A stretch of 64,000 nt of DNA from NCBI GenBank assembly GCA_917880885.1, contig OU862920.1:43435019-43499018 (forward strand). Reading direction: 5' to 3'. The position numbers and the translations under genes are program-made. Origin of the DNA: Limnephilus marmoratus. Lineage: Eukaryota > Arthropoda > Insecta > Trichoptera > Limnephilidae. The notes beneath the pieces are model-generated. The model saw only the letters and a program-made list of their open reading frames with translations, did no database searches and was not told the DNA's origin. Below, one piece after another: positions 36,301-46,125 of the stretch; positions within the stretch are counted from its first letter, which is position 1; the number at the start of each line of letters is the position of its first letter.

Positions 36301-39300
36301 AGAAGAAAAGTGTTGCAGAAGAGTAGGCGTCAAGAAGCTAAACAAATTGCACGATGTATAATCTATCCTTCATTCTTAGGTCTCGCAAACACAATTTTGG
36401 AGCAGGTTTGTGCGTTGTTTTTTTCCAGGATATTGTGATTATTCTCAATTCAATTCAACTCCAAAAATATATATTTTTAACCTCTTGAATGTCGGCCGAT
36501 AATTCTCAGAACTTTGCGAAAATTACCTTGATGAGTTTTGTTCAAATATTAGAATAAAAAATGTTTTTTTGCAATTGTTTTCTGTTTACCAAATAATGTA
36601 TCTAATTAGTTATATATATTTCATGTTTATATCATAAGACGTTTCCCAAGAATAGCTGACTTTATCTAAAAAATAAAACTCCTATTTGGGAGACAACACT
36701 TTTATCTTCAGCCTCTTGTTTGGTGGTCTGTAGTTAATGGGGATCGATGTCGTCACTAGGCAGTGGTCAGAAGATCCTAGAGGAACAATTAATCTTATAA
36801 TCATGGCATATATGGCACGGTAGTTAAAAATAGGACTAACAGATTGGGGTGGTGAGTCTGGACGTCAGGAACCCTTGTTGGCTCCTGAACCAGTTGCTCC
36901 AATCCATGGCAAAGGGCAAAGGATTCCACCTGTCGGCCAGCCGAGTCCATTGATCCTGAGAACTTGGTCATGAACATTGAAGTTCAAACCATGGTTCATG
37001 ATCATGTACGTTGAAGTCTCCCAAAACAAAAAACTCGGCCGAAGGGTAGCAGGGCAAGAGATCATCAATAGTGTTGCTCAAATGTTTGAATTGCTCAGAT
37101 GTGTCTGATTCAAATAAATCCACCGTCAAGATTTATGCACAGACCTTACCCTATCAATCCAAAGTTGAGTCACCAAATGTAGTGAACCACTTGGGGTTAC
37201 CCATGGAAGAGGTCTCCAAGATGGTGGTATGGTGGATGGTGGTAATTTGGAAACTAATTATAGTAAAACTTTGGATTTACGTTATCCCAAATTCATGTTT
37301 TACCCATTTTTGTGCCAAAAAGCCTCTTTTCATGAACCTTTTTCTGCAAAGTGAACATTATTTTATAAAAAAAACATCATCACGAGATGATCATCAGTTT
37401 GATGCGGCCATTGAAATCTCAACAATCATTCTTTCACACTCCGTTTAGACAACAATACATTCACAAGCAGGCGCCACAAGTTAAAGTGGACGAGTGCTCG
37501 TATGTAATACAGGTGTTTATTTGAGTTTTTTGAAGTTCCGGTTTTTAAATTAATCGAATTGACAGGTACTTAATAATTCCATTTTTATAATACATTTTTC
37601 ATTTCCTCAGTTTTACACATTTTTTCATTGTTCATTTGAAAAAACGTAAAAAGGTTTTACTGTAAATCTTTTTTTTAAATGTTTCCAAAATGTTTTGTCT
37701 ATTTCAGGCTAAAAATGGATAACTCCTGGTCGGAGACTGGCAATCGGTATATGTTGAAGCTGTTCCGAGACTACATCTTCCATCCCGTAATGGCGGACGG
37801 AAGGCCTTGGCTGGACCAGGCCCACATGGTCAACTGCCTGAACCAGCTGGACATAGGGACACATCTGATGGTGAGTTCTCATCTGCGTTCATGAAATCTG
37901 TTCCTTGGGAAATAATATGTATAATTTCAAACATACATAATTCCTGGTCTTCGCTCACTGTGCGGGTGCTTTTTTCGCCACATCATTGTTTGCATCGCTT
38001 CATTCCCAAATTGATTTATTTGACTTGAGGCGAACCATCACCGTGAAAGATTTAATGGTGCATATAGGGTATTTGTAAAGAGCGACTACACAGTCGATGA
38101 CAGAGATGAGAGTGTGAAGAGTGCAGCATTCAATTCGGAAAAGTAAAGTTTGATATTCTACGATGTATGTCATCTAGAATGGAAGCTTGCATTATGAACT
38201 TGAATTATAGCGATGACACGAAAAAGCGACACTAAAAGGAGACAAACCCTGCGGCGGCTCGTGACTTTTGGGTGTGCTAGGGTGCTAATATTAAAAAAAT
38301 GGCATCATGGATGTTGTCGTACGCGAAAAATATTTTTTTCAAAAATTGGTGTTATTTATGAAGATTTTTCAGGAAATCGATGCAGCACACCGCCAAACTG
38401 AAACTTCCTGAAATTTTTCATACAAAAAACTGATTTTCAAAAAAAATAAAAAAAAAATTTTTCAGTTACAACAACATCAATAATGCCCCTTTTTTAATAT
38501 CAGCACTCTAGCACACCCAAAAGTCATGAGCCGCCACTGGACCAACCCATACGTCTATAGGATTTAGCCTGCGAGAGAATGAGATAGATTAATCGTTCTC
38601 CTCTTTGTGCATTGCTTTGTAGCCTTCCCACTCTTGTCTGCTTTAGTTTTCTGAAAGTTTCACTTCAACTGCACAGATATATTTTTTTTATCCCTTTGCA
38701 ACTGCCAAAAAAATACGAGCTTTGATGGGCCACACTAGTAAAACTCTTAATTTTGATCCCATAAGGCTCGTTGGTCGAAACACAAGCGCATAAAGGTAGC
38801 TTACAAAAACAGATTTCTTTTTATCAGATTTTTTCAAAGACAAACTCGCGATGGTATGAAGCGAGTTGTAAAGGGTTATTGTTTAAAATTAGTCAACACA
38901 AGTGAATAGTTTCTTATTGACCTTTCTAAGAGATTTCGTCTTCTGCTATACCTAACTCTTTCTGAGAACCATTCTATCTGCACTTAACCTGTGGGGGGCC
39001 GTGCCCTGAAACAAGGAAATTATGCAAAGCATCACTGCATCACTTTGAAGTTAATGTTTTGTGGATTAATTTTGAGCTATTGTTTATTTTATTTACCGAA
39101 ACACATTCCTTGAACAATAAACTATGTATCAAAACAACATTATTTGCATTAATTTGGTAAATTGATAGGTTTTACAATGTTTTTGCCAAACATCACGCAT
39201 CGGACTTTGACAGTTTGAATCGCGGCAAAATTTGACATCAAAATTCCACAGATAAATCATTTAAAAATATTCTGGTGTCGCCAGGTGAATGAAACTTTTG

Positions 39301-39605
39301 GCTATATCATGAATGATGTTGGCGCAAGCTATTCTGACCTTGTCCTTCATACAAATTCTTTATAGATAAGGGTCAAAATCGCATTAAAATTTTTTTTTTT
39401 TTTCAAAATTTGTTCCGCTCGTCTCCGGCAAATAAGAGATTAATAAAATAAAATTAATAAGTGTTACATAACGATTTTATTATTCTTTTTTTAGATCCAT
39501 TTGTCCTCGAGGGATGAGCAGAGTGCGCTGGTGGTGTCTTATGCAGAGCTCAAGCACTGCTTGGAGACTGCTTTCGATGAAATAGTCCAGGCGGCCACCT
39601 CCTGA
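6359..39605 (+). CDS. PAN3: PAN3, PAB-dependent poly(A) nuclease regulatory subunit (3' part, ten exons)
   Basis: PAN3 recruits the PAN2 deadenylase to poly(A)-binding protein for cytoplasmic mRNA poly(A) shortening. Exons read in one consistent frame: 6359-6548, 7370-7468, 7963-8205, 10815-10945, 11498-11628, 26746-26869, 27581-27720, 35021-35212, 37708-37870 and 39495-39605 (TGA). They give 507 residues. The order fits the family: a linker starting ENVGGTVYFY, a pseudokinase (YRGTHNVTGQLFALRRLH, then LIFVYEYHPG, then the degenerate catalytic loop GLACRNLDPSRVIV with no HRD Asp), a coiled coil near RSDVLEDQLAMELDNARLF, and the C-terminal knob domain ending in FDEIVQAATS. All junctions match phases. 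Intron 4 appears to use a GC donor (10946). The zinc-finger/PAM2 N-terminus is not seen and probably lies left of the window. The family call is near certain; individual splice sites are inferred. Confidence 0.93.
8490..10252. mobile_element. Large foldback element, one arm split by a piggyBac-type MITE
   Basis: The left arm (8490-8935) starts CTCCACACAGAAGGTCCTGA. Its inverted partner is in two parts, 9303-9483 and 10128-10252, ending with GCCGCCTGTGTGGAG. The join between the parts is exactly a 644-bp TTAA-flanked insert (9484-10127). Both arms carry GGTCACCCCAAGTGGTTCGC or GCGAACCACTTGGGGTGACC. The loop is about 370 bp. Related single arms appear at 40150-40220 and 40345-40420. No ORF of note. 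Confidence 0.78.
9484..10127. mobile_element. piggyBac-type MITE
   Basis: TTAA stands at both ends, with inward TTAACCTGTTGAGGTC and TTAACTCGTTGTGGGC. It shares CGCATGCGCAGAA, TTCTCTATGGTAAAG and CATAAGGGTCAAAAT with the element at 41519-41897, so they are one family. Non-coding. Confidence 0.75.
11311..11466. mobile_element. Small pogo/Tc1-type MITE
   Basis: 156 bp with inverted ends CAGTTAAACCCTC and GAGGGTATAACTG, flanked by TA (11309-11310, 11467-11468). TTTTTTCGGTCCCTTG occurs twice inside. A decayed relative lies at about 12490-12625. Confidence 0.72.
11629..13180. other. PAN3 intron 5, left part: repeats only
   Basis: Apart from the RTE and pogo-like fragments it holds a diverged repeat shared between 10270-10480 and about 12060-12200 (CATCTCACGTAGG or CATCCCAAGTTAG near AATTTATT) and an imperfect inverted repeat of GCAAGTGCTTGC around 12995-13085. 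No gene seen. Confidence 0.5.
11758..11975 (-). repeat. RTE 3' fragment in a PAN3 intron
   Basis: GGCAGAGAGGACAGACCGCC and CAAACAACTTGGTCTTGGCA match the 3' end at 4476-4775. A small duplication of CCTGACTCTTGACA is present. No intact ORF. Confidence 0.7.
13181..18453 (-). repeat. 3' LTR of the giant-LTR element
   Basis: This 5,273-bp LTR is downstream in minus-strand orientation. It is AT-rich and has only short chance ORFs. Around 15491-15846 it carries six TGACCT motifs within about 360 bp, inside diverged short repeats. It is the same length as its partner at 20080-25352. Confidence 0.88.
18454..18466 (-). promoter_or_regulatory. Candidate polypurine tract of the LTR element
   Basis: The minus strand reads TATAGGGGGGC directly against the LTR start TGTGATG. 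It is short for a polypurine tract, but position and G run fit second-strand priming. The same G-run motif recurs four times at 18616-18710. Confidence 0.5.
18616..18730. repeat. 29-bp tandem repeat with C6-7 runs
   Basis: Runs of six or seven C begin at 18616, 18645, 18674 and 18705, each followed by CTAAG-like sequence and a pyrimidine-rich spacer. On the element's sense strand these are repeated CTTAGGGGGG blocks resembling its polypurine tract. Confidence 0.8.
20061..20077 (-). promoter_or_regulatory. Primer-binding site for tRNA-His
   Basis: On the minus strand these 17 nt read TGGTGCCGTGACCAGGA, the complement of the CCA-tailed 3' end of eukaryotic tRNA-His. They sit 2 nt from the LTR edge, the normal place for first-strand priming. 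The tRNA match is from memory of the tRNA-His acceptor and T arm. Confidence 0.82.
20080..25352 (-). repeat. 5' LTR of the giant-LTR element
   Basis: This is the upstream LTR in minus-strand orientation, directly followed (leftward) by the primer-binding site. It must hold the element's promoter, though no core promoter could be picked with confidence. Every ORF in it has an identical counterpart 6,899 bp to the left. Confidence 0.88.
25353..26745. other. PAN3 intron 5, right part: nothing recognised
   Basis: AT-rich sequence between the LTR element and PAN3 exon 6, with no ORF or element ends I can support. Confidence 0.5.
28208..29905 (+). CDS. THAP-domain DDE transposase of the ISL2EU element (frameshift in exon 1)
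   Basis: Two exons, about 28208-28409 and 28521-29905, are joined by a GT-AG intron that completes the THAP domain. Exon 1 has the C2CH start (YCMVPMCSNT), KLFLCFPKDIKMREKW and, in another frame, LHCCEDHFN; exon 2 supplies the closing TIIPHKF. The shift, one base too many near 28345-28352, breaks the reading from the ATG. Exon 2 is open for 447 codons from its own ATG at 28560, with a helix-turn-helix near FGISVTSMSRIFSR. It keeps the DDE_Tnp_4 triad: D278 (IIDCLEI), D353 (MADRGF) and E401 (HVERVI), numbered from 28560. The enzyme would cut and paste the element. Either the copy is a recent pseudogene or the shift is an assembly error. Confidence 0.87.
29906..30390. other. Shared 3' region between the two convergent ISL2EU genes
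   Basis: AATAAA-type motifs occur close to the transposase stop (29934) and again near 30232, on an AT-rich background. No gene. Confidence 0.5.
30391..34150 (-). CDS. YqaJ-type nuclease with SWIM zinc finger, second ISL2EU gene
   Basis: Three minus-strand exons join with matching phases: 34020-34150 (from ATG, MTDSGFVRGQADNLPRIDVL), 31995-32191 (SARENYGDSAVGYVQVKR) and 30391-31355, 430 aa in all. The second junction rebuilds a SWIM finger, CKCEDC...GGCKHALAF. The C-terminal half is a YqaJ/lambda-exonuclease-like fold: ARVTAS, then GKTLEPKVL, then GASPDAL...VEVKCP (the acidic D...ExK metal site), then QIQLQMYFA. ISL2EU elements carry this gene beside the transposase; its role in transposition is not established. 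The frame is intact. Intron 1 holds a nested Tc1-like remnant (32556-33964) and intron 2 a dispersed repeat. Confidence 0.88.
31625..31935 (+). repeat. Dispersed repeat in intron 2 of the YqaJ gene
   Basis: GAAGTCGCTCACGCTGTGTG, TAATTTGTCAAGGTTTTGTG and ACAGATGGCGTTAGTTA follow the same order as at 49556-49740 plus 50217-50350. It shows the uninterrupted form of that repeat. Confidence 0.65.
32805..33500 (-). pseudogene. Internally deleted DDE_3-type transposase remnant
   Basis: On the minus strand, an N-terminal piece near 33440-33500 (EMNG after a TAA where an aromatic codon would be expected) can splice to KSETTVRRIVKEG (acceptor near 33122), a helix-turn-helix half. About 20 codons later, past GKFETPGKRK, the frame runs straight into a tail, DDWKNCCKHLMKIEAEYY, and an acidic end (DEDEDMEEEESHED). 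The middle, with the catalytic Asp residues, is missing. This head-plus-tail pattern fits a transposase of the IS630/DDE_3 kind with its core deleted. Family assignment is from recalled patterns. Confidence 0.6.
33705..33872. repeat. Long near-perfect hairpin, 66-bp arms
   Basis: Arms 33705-33770 and 33807-33872 are inverted copies matching at 64 of 66 positions, with a 36-bp loop. They begin GCCGTTTACACGCACACTTC and are GC-rich, unlike the AT-rich surroundings, which suggests a separate foldback MITE inserted in the Tc1-like remnant. Target duplication is unclear. Confidence 0.85.
35938..36275. mobile_element. hAT-type MITE with perfect 8-bp target duplication
   Basis: 338 bp with ends CAGTCCCGGATCTA and TAGATCCAGGGCTG, flanked by TGCTTACT on both sides (35930-35937, 36276-36283). 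GGGGGGC and GGCGCC motifs lie inside. No ORF. Confidence 0.88.
36284..37707. other. PAN3 intron 8, right part: no gene seen
   Basis: Repeat-like but unassigned. CCAAATGTAGTGAACCACTTGGGG (about 37175-37198) has a distant relative in the foldback element at 8490-10252. Confidence 0.4.
38160..38660 (-). repeat. Dispersed repeat with an inverted partner at 34755-34880
   Basis: GCGACACTAAAAGGAGACAAA, then CTATAGGATTTAGCCTGCGA and CCTCTTTGTGCATTGCTTTG, are the reverse complement of 34755-34880. This copy is interrupted by the hAT MITE at 38249-38539; the other copy shows the empty site. Confidence 0.75.
38249..38539. mobile_element. hAT-type MITE with documented empty site
   Basis: 291 bp with ends CTGCGGCGGCTCGTGACTTT and AAAGTCATGAGCCGCCACTG. 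Flanks GACAAACC (38241-38248) and GACCAACC (38540-38547) differ at one base. The related repeat at 34755-34880 carries a single uninterrupted GACAAACAC site. Confidence 0.85.
38984..39395. repeat. piggyBac-type MITE fragment
   Basis: It starts TTAACCTGTGGGGGGCC and shares TGTTTTGTGGATTAA, CCTTGAACAATAAACTAT and AATTGATAGGTTTTA with 9484-10127. The right end was not found, so it is likely truncated. Confidence 0.6.
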
Positions 39606-39857
39606 GGTCCGGTGTACCTCTACCAGGGGCCCGTCTACTATCGGCAATAATGGACCACCGAAAATGCTGCGAAATGCGTTCTAGACCATCTAGAATATAT
39701 TTTTTCTAACCTATTTTTTTTCACTTTCTTTAAACCCCCACTTTTCTGAAAATATTTCTTGGCAATGGTCCGAATTTTTGAAATATATTACGTTTTCAAC
39801 TTTGTTTCTAGCTAAATTGAAAGATTTGTTGAACAATCCACCTGTTAATCTGCAGTT

Positions 39858-39863
39858 AATAAA
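39858..39863 (+). terminator. PAN3 candidate poly(A) signal AATAAA
   Basis: The first AATAAA after the PAN3 stop lies about 250 bp downstream and would give a short 3' UTR. Later AATAAA motifs, for example near 43252, could end longer transcripts, but the intervening DNA is full of repeats. Confidence 0.45.
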
Positions 39864-39905
39864 ATTATTTTATATGTTAAAAAATATTTGAGGACTACAC
39901 TTTAT

Positions 39906-41518
39906 TTTAATAGGATAGAACAAAACATAGTCGATCAAAGTTAACGATCAATACACAATAATAATCTACTCAAAGAACACTTTATTCCTGAACCTAACCT
40001 AACCATAGTCATTAAGATGAGCGAATGGAGGCTGACCCTGTTCAATTTGTTCACATTCCTCCTTTTAAATATATATATTGATATGTAATTTAGTACAGTT
40101 GCCAGCATGTGATTTTGGCAATTATTTTTTTTAATATTCATGCCTCTACACAGGAGTTCCCTTGAGGAAAATATATCTCATCCTCGGAGGTGCTGTGTGG
40201 AGGGTATTTTTGAGAAAGGAAGTCATGAACCAGGGTCTGACCCTGATTTGTTCACATTCCTGCTTTTCGATATCTTTTAGTACAGTTGATAGCATATGAC
40301 TTTGACAACATTAAATAATATATACATATACCCCATATATGATGACCCTACACTGCAGTCCCCTTGAGTGAAATCTGTGTCATCTTTGGAGATTTGTTTG
40401 GTGGGTCTTTTTTGAGGAAAAGAAGAAGTGAATCTGGGTCTCGGAGAGATGCCCGTGTTGTAGGAGAATTATTTTACTATTATAAGAAACCAACTGAATG
40501 TCGTATTTTAGAAATAAATTAATGTAGAATACCTGTGGATGATCTCCGTTATTAAGAACTTTCTTACAAGAACATGTACCCTACTGGAACAGTACCGATT
40601 TCTTATAGATATACATAACCATTCTATATTAGTGCGTAAATCTCTGAGACTATTTCATCGTCCAAAAACCGAAAGGCACTTATGCAAATGTTGATTTTGT
40701 GTTCAACGCATTTTAACTATTTGTGGAGTGAAAACATAATTTGTATGTTTTTTTTTTTCATTAGTTTGAAATAATAATTTTTTTTTGGAGATTGAAATAC
40801 ATATAAATTAACAAATGATTGTGTAAATGAGGTTGTCTCCTACAATGATACGATATTCTCATGTTATTTACAAATTAATGTGTCATGCTCTGGTCAGAAC
40901 TTTTTGAATTTTTGAAAACTGTATAGTCTGAACGTTGATATTTGCGGCCTGCTGAAACAGTATTTGTATGGCACTAGCACATGGAAGCACTACAGGTACT
41001 GCACTGCCATTCGAATTTACAATTGTACTGCGTGTGATGTCACAGGACACTATTGCTTACATTTTACCAATGTTTACTTCGATACGGATAACTAATTTTG
41101 GTGTCATTATTAACTCTGTAAGTGTACATTTTAATCAAAATAAAAAAAATAAGTAGGAAGACAACTTCATTGCATTCATAACTCCACACCGTAAAAATCG
41201 TAAAAGTGGCCTTTTGCTTTCGGGGCGACAATTTTTTACACATTTTATTGTTTTCTGAATTTTTCCTATTTAATTTCTCCCTTAGTGCTTGCAATCTTTA
41301 CTCATTTATTATGATAATTGATTGAGCATAGCGAACTCCCGTTTTAACACAACTGTTTGGCATTTCACTAGCCTCTACATTCTGTTCTGTATTGTTTATA
41401 TTTATTTTTCAAGCAAGCCTTACTTTGACTAGATGACTAACTTTGATTAGGTGGCTGACTTTTATTGGATAGTTGTTTGATTTGCATTTTCGAAAATCTG
41501 TATCATCCACTTTCTTAT
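39906..41518. other. Region after PAN3, no gene seen
   Basis: It holds two decayed arms of the foldback family (40150-40220, 40345-40420: CTACACAGGAGTTCCCTTGA and similar). No coding sequence is supported. Confidence 0.5.
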
Positions 41519-41897
41519 TTAACTCGTTGAATGCCGGGAGTAAATGGGGTTGGTTGTAACCAATTAGCGTTCGCAAAAAGCGGCAGCCATGACACCCAAT
41601 GTCCGGCGATTCTGACAGCGTCCTTGAGAAATTTCGTACATAGAAAGGTCAAAGTTGAAGACCAAAGAATTTTTCCCGCGCATGCGCAAGAACTGCGCAC
41701 GTTCCCGCGCTCCGGTAAATCATTAATATAAATTATATGGAGTGACCAAGCGAATTGCGGTTTTCTCTATGGTAAAGAGCGATAATAGAGCAAGCGATTC
41801 TGACCGTGTTCTTCATACACTTTCTTTATACATAAGGGTCAAAATCGCGTGTCAAAATCAGGACACGCCGGCGCACAAGCGGCATTCTAGCGGTTAA
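41519..41897. mobile_element. piggyBac-type MITE
   Basis: 379 bp bounded by TTAA, inward ends TTAACTCGTTGAATGCCGG and TTAACCGCTAGAATGCCGC. Internal sequence matches the element at 9484-10127, including the CGCATGCGCA segment. Confidence 0.78.
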
Positions 41898-42345
41898 GCT
41901 TTTACTTTGACTGAGCTTTTCAATATTATGGTACTTACCAGCCTGAATAAAGTTTGAAAAAAGAATTGTCATTGAAATAGTGACTTTTCTCTGGTATAAT
42001 ATCTTATTTGATAAAAATTTATAAAATGTTATATGGATTATAATTAATTACCTACTTACAAATTTTATGATTCCAGAGAAAAATTTGGTTTATATTTATC
42101 AAATAAGAGAGAAATAGAAACATTGCTTTTTGAACACAAGGTCTAAGGTTCGTAGAAAATATATTTAACAAGATACGGTTGAATTTACTACGACACAAGT
42201 AGCGCCAAGTGACTCTGAATGCATTTGTAATATTTTATTTATATTACGTTGGTAATATCACACTAATTATAATTTATTAAAACTAATGTTCGGAAGAAAA
42301 TGGAAAAACCCTGCAATATTGCAGTGTTACCTCTACATTCATGAT

Positions 42346-42502
42346 AGGCAGTAAAGTAACATAAAAAAATATACTTTCAATTTTTTTTTAAATATCTACG
42401 AAAGTAATATACAAGGATATGAGAGAAGATTTGAGATTATTAGTGCCTTGTATATTACTTTCGTAGAAAGTATATTTTTACATGTTACTGCCTCACAAGA
42501 GA
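42346..42502. repeat. Hairpin MITE-like inverted repeat
   Basis: AGGCAGTAAAGTAACATAAA and ATATACTTTC, then TCTACGAAAGTAATATACAAGG, are mirrored by CCTTGTATATTACTTTCGTAGA and GTTACTGCCT. The whole is about 157 bp with a short loop. Target duplication not identified. Confidence 0.75.
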
Positions 42503-43653
42503 CCCATTCTGGCTCCCTTCTGGAGCCAGTCAGACAATAGCATCACCCATTGGGGTATGATGATAGGCTGAAGGTAGTCCACCCCCTCGATGAGCTAACG
42601 TTGTTAAATACATTTTTTACGAATCTTGCGCGAGGTCTACTGTTCCCAGAACTACTAAAGTATGACTAACGTTTTAATTACTAAGGCCTCAAGTGTTATA
42701 ATATTGCAATAAGAGCATTCACCTAAGGATGAATATTTTCAATGAGATTATAATATTGTTTTAATAAAATTGTTTTTTATCAACGGCACTTTAAAAATAG
42801 CTAAAGTTAATTTTGGAATGAGTAGGTACTATCTGAGTTTTTATTTATAATCAAAATTATATAATTATTATTTTTTATAAATACTATGTTTTTATGATCT
42901 CCCCTTTTTGTATATATGAGCTTTCATTTTAGCATGCATTTTAGAAACAAGATTAAATATCCATCTATGTTTTTAACTATCTGTTGTAATGTAGGCATTA
43001 TATCTGTTTTCAATATAACCAATGTAAGATAATAAGTTCATACTTGCAACTACATGTTGAGATATTGATGAAAATATGTTTTGTTTCTTTCTAAATCCAT
43101 TTGTCGTTGTTTTGTATCCTTGATAATGATTACCTAAATTTCAGTATCAACTAACAACAGCCCAAGAAAGTATCGTCATACTTTTTGTAATATTTGTAGT
43201 TTTGTTTATTTAAATATTTGAATTGTTTATTGTAACTGAAATAATATAATACAATAAAAATGTCCAAAAATAAAACTTTTTTTTCATTTTTCATTCACTA
43301 AATAAATAAGACTCCAGCAGGTTTTTGCTGCTAGGTTCCTGCAGACAGCTTTTGGTTCAGCTTCGCCCAGTTCGAGTGTTGGTGACAATTTTATAAATCC
43401 AATAGGAACTGGTTTCAAAAATAGCCGGATCCAGTGAGTCAGTCACGGGACAAAGTAACCGTGCAAGACAATGACATCATATGTGGTATTATTATTCACA
43501 ATTGCCAGTTACAATAATAATCATATTAACGTCAATCTCTCCACATCTGGAGACTGGAGAGATTCACGAAATTATTATATATTGGTTTTTGGCAAGTTAC
43601 AGGGAGAAATTAACCCCTTTGTCTTGCAAACTGTAGTAATGTCGCCTGATGGA
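42503..43653. other. Intergenic DNA, no gene seen
   Basis: Weak repeat-like sequence near 43310-43460 and an AATAAA near 43252 that could end a long PAN3 transcript. Otherwise nothing recognised. Confidence 0.45.
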
Positions 43654-45306
43654 TTTTTTTTTTTTTGCCCGATGTTCGGGCTACCTTGGGCAAGATGAAG
43701 GACATTAATAATTTTTTTTTTATGGTTTGTTTATCTGTGAGTGGTATACATTTTGTATAGATAAACACACACATACAGACATTTTTACATACACCCATGC
43801 ATGTATGTATTCATATGCAACAAATATGTATACCATAATAAATATATATAATTATTTATTTATCTTTTATATAAGAGAACAAAGGTAAATTTTATTATAG
43901 CCCGCGCATCAAGGTGGATGAAGGATGGAAATGGGCAGGCGGTGGAGGAGATTGTCATCGGGACTTGATTGCCCGAGACATGAGATGCTTGGGTTTGAAT
44001 TTGAAGCAAGTTTGGAGAAAAATGTTTTGGCTAGATCTATTATGTGTTTTTTAAGTGGAGGAATTTTCGTGCCTGAATTAATAATGCTATTTCGGACGAA
44101 CCAAGGGCTTTTGGTGAATCTTCTAAGCAAGACATTTTGGAAGGTTTCTAGACTCTTAGTATTGCTTGTGGCCCAAATTGGGGCGGCGTAAGTCATGATG
44201 GGTCGCAATTTTGATTTGTAAATAAGAATTTTGTTCTGTAGTGACGTTTGACTATTATAATTTAAAAGCGGGTAAAGGGATGCGGCAGCGTTTTTGGTTT
44301 TTTTAATTGTATGTTTGATGTGTGTGTGCCATGTGAGTTTTTTATCGAGTGTGACTCCAAGGTATTTAACGTTGTTTTGCCAGGGTATTGCTTGGCCGTA
44401 CATGGAAACGTGACCTTTAGGAGTGCTGCGAACCTTTCTTCGCGAGAAGAAAATAGCAGCGCTCTTGGAAGGGTTCACGTCTATACGCCATTTGTTATAA
44501 AAGTCTTGGAGTATGTTTATGTTGTGTTGTAAGCGAAGTGTGATCATCCTGGGAGAACTGTATCGAACCATAATGGCGGTGTCGTCAGCGTACAAGGCTT
44601 TATACGAATGTTGGTTCTCCGTGAGTGGTATATCGTGTATGTAGATATTGAAGAGGGTGGGGGAAAGCAGGGACCCTTGCGGGACGCCTGCTGTCATGAA
44701 TCTGGGAGTTGAGAGTGCATCTCGGATCTTTACTTGAAAAGTCCGGTGCCGAAGAAATGATTTTAAGATACCGAGGAGTTGGGGATCGATGTCAATGTTG
44801 TGCAATTTGAGAAGCAGTCCGTTCGACCACACTTTGTCGAAGGCTTTGGCTATGTCCAGGAAAATGGCGCCAGTGGACCGTTGGGAGTTGAAGCCGCCTA
44901 GAATCAGTTCGGAAACTCTGAGTAGTTGATGAAGGGTTGAGTGTTGAGATCTGAAGCCATGTTGTTCATCAGGGAGGGTTTTCACCTCGTGAATGTGCTT
45001 TAAGAGCCGAGTAAGGAGAATTTGTTCGAATATTTTACCAACATTTGAGAGAAGACTGATGGGACGATGGTTCTCACAGAATTTCGGGTCCTTCCCAGGT
45101 TTTGGGATGAGAATGACGTGCGCGTGTTTCCAACTTTTGGGAAAATAACGCAGTCTGAGTGCGGAATTTATGAGGCTCACAATGGCGAGAATGCTTTTAG
45201 GGGGGAGGGCTTTAAGGGCAAAGTTTGTTATGCCATCTGGACCAGGAGCTTTTTTGTTGCTGCGGTGTTTTATGGCCCTTCGGACTTCTGATGGGGTGGT
45301 GAAATA
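43654..45306 (-). mobile_element. 5'-truncated jockey-type non-LTR retrotransposon
   Basis: The reverse-transcriptase ORF reads leftward to its stop (43909), followed by about 240 bp of 3' UTR and a 13-base A tail (T run 43654-43666). The right edge, near 45306, is where coding similarity stops, with an in-frame TAG just outside. A target duplication was not found. Confidence 0.85.
43909..45306 (-). pseudogene. Jockey reverse transcriptase, N-truncated
   Basis: The ORF is open for 423 codons from an internal ATG at 45180, and the same frame extends further to KKAPGPDGITNFALK, a conserved entry to the RT domain. Motifs in order: IPKPGKDP, NHRPISLLSN (residues 37-46), FLDIAKAFDKVW (107-118; catalytic Asp 109), AGVPQGSLLSPTLFNIY (164-180) and YADD (197-200), then the thumb NNVKYLGVTLDKKLTW. 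Endonuclease and gag-like ORF1 are missing, so it is a dead 5' truncation, though the remaining frame is undamaged and must be fairly young. Confidence 0.9.
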
Positions 45307-45435
45307 ACCAATCTAATAGTACTTACGTCTGCCAGGCAATACTCTTCACGCTAGCTGTTATTGTAAGTGGTGCCATCTTTTAGCATTGCTTTAATTCAGT
45401 TTTATTACAAAAGTAGATTTGTATACAAACTCCAC

Positions 45436-46125
45436 TTAACCCATTGGCCACAAACCCCGACAGCCTGCCGGGTGTGCAACTTAGGTACTTAACCACAAAC
45501 CCCGGCACGCTGATGGGCTAGAGTAGGTCTGTCAAAAAACGGAAAACGAGCACAATAGTGACATTTTTCAATAAAATTTTAAATGCCGAACGCTCTGTAA
45601 GTAATTATTCATTAATTTCATAGAATTGGCAATAATATGTTTTTTCCCTGATATTTGTGTTCCAAGTTTTGTATGCAGCCAGTCGCCATTTAATTTCTTC
45701 AAAATTGCGAGTGGTTCTAGGCTTTTGGTAGTGATCCTGAACGTCCCTGATTGCTTTGAGGACTGTCATACACAATTATTTTATTAGTTATTAGTATACA
45801 TGTACATAAAAATCAAACATTATTATTGTTCGATTTATGAATATTATGTTCTTTTGTAAATTTTTGAATAAAAATGTGAAAAAAAACTTACGAAAAAAGA
45901 TATTTATACACATATTTTAATATTTAAAAAAATATATATTTTTATGTTTTCATTACCTTAATCCAATATGTAAACAAATTTAAAGAAATTAATTCATTTG
46001 AATATACGGTTCAAAAGTAACAGTAGATTTAGCACATCAATGCAGGTTTTCAATTTTTGGTACAAAATTAATTCAGTGGTGAAGGCCAACTTTTTAGCTC
46101 AATAATTCTGTGGCCAATGGGTTAA
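45436..46125. mobile_element. piggyBac-type MITE with 13-bp perfect inverted ends
   Basis: TTAA at both edges (45436-45439, 46122-46125) with CCCATTGGCCACA and TGTGGCCAATGGG directly inside. The 690-bp interior is AT-rich and non-coding, with CACAAACCCCG repeated near the left end. Confidence 0.85.

Noticed and set aside
43925..45291. Plus-strand ORFs across the jockey region
   Set aside because: They are antisense shadows of the reverse-transcriptase frame.
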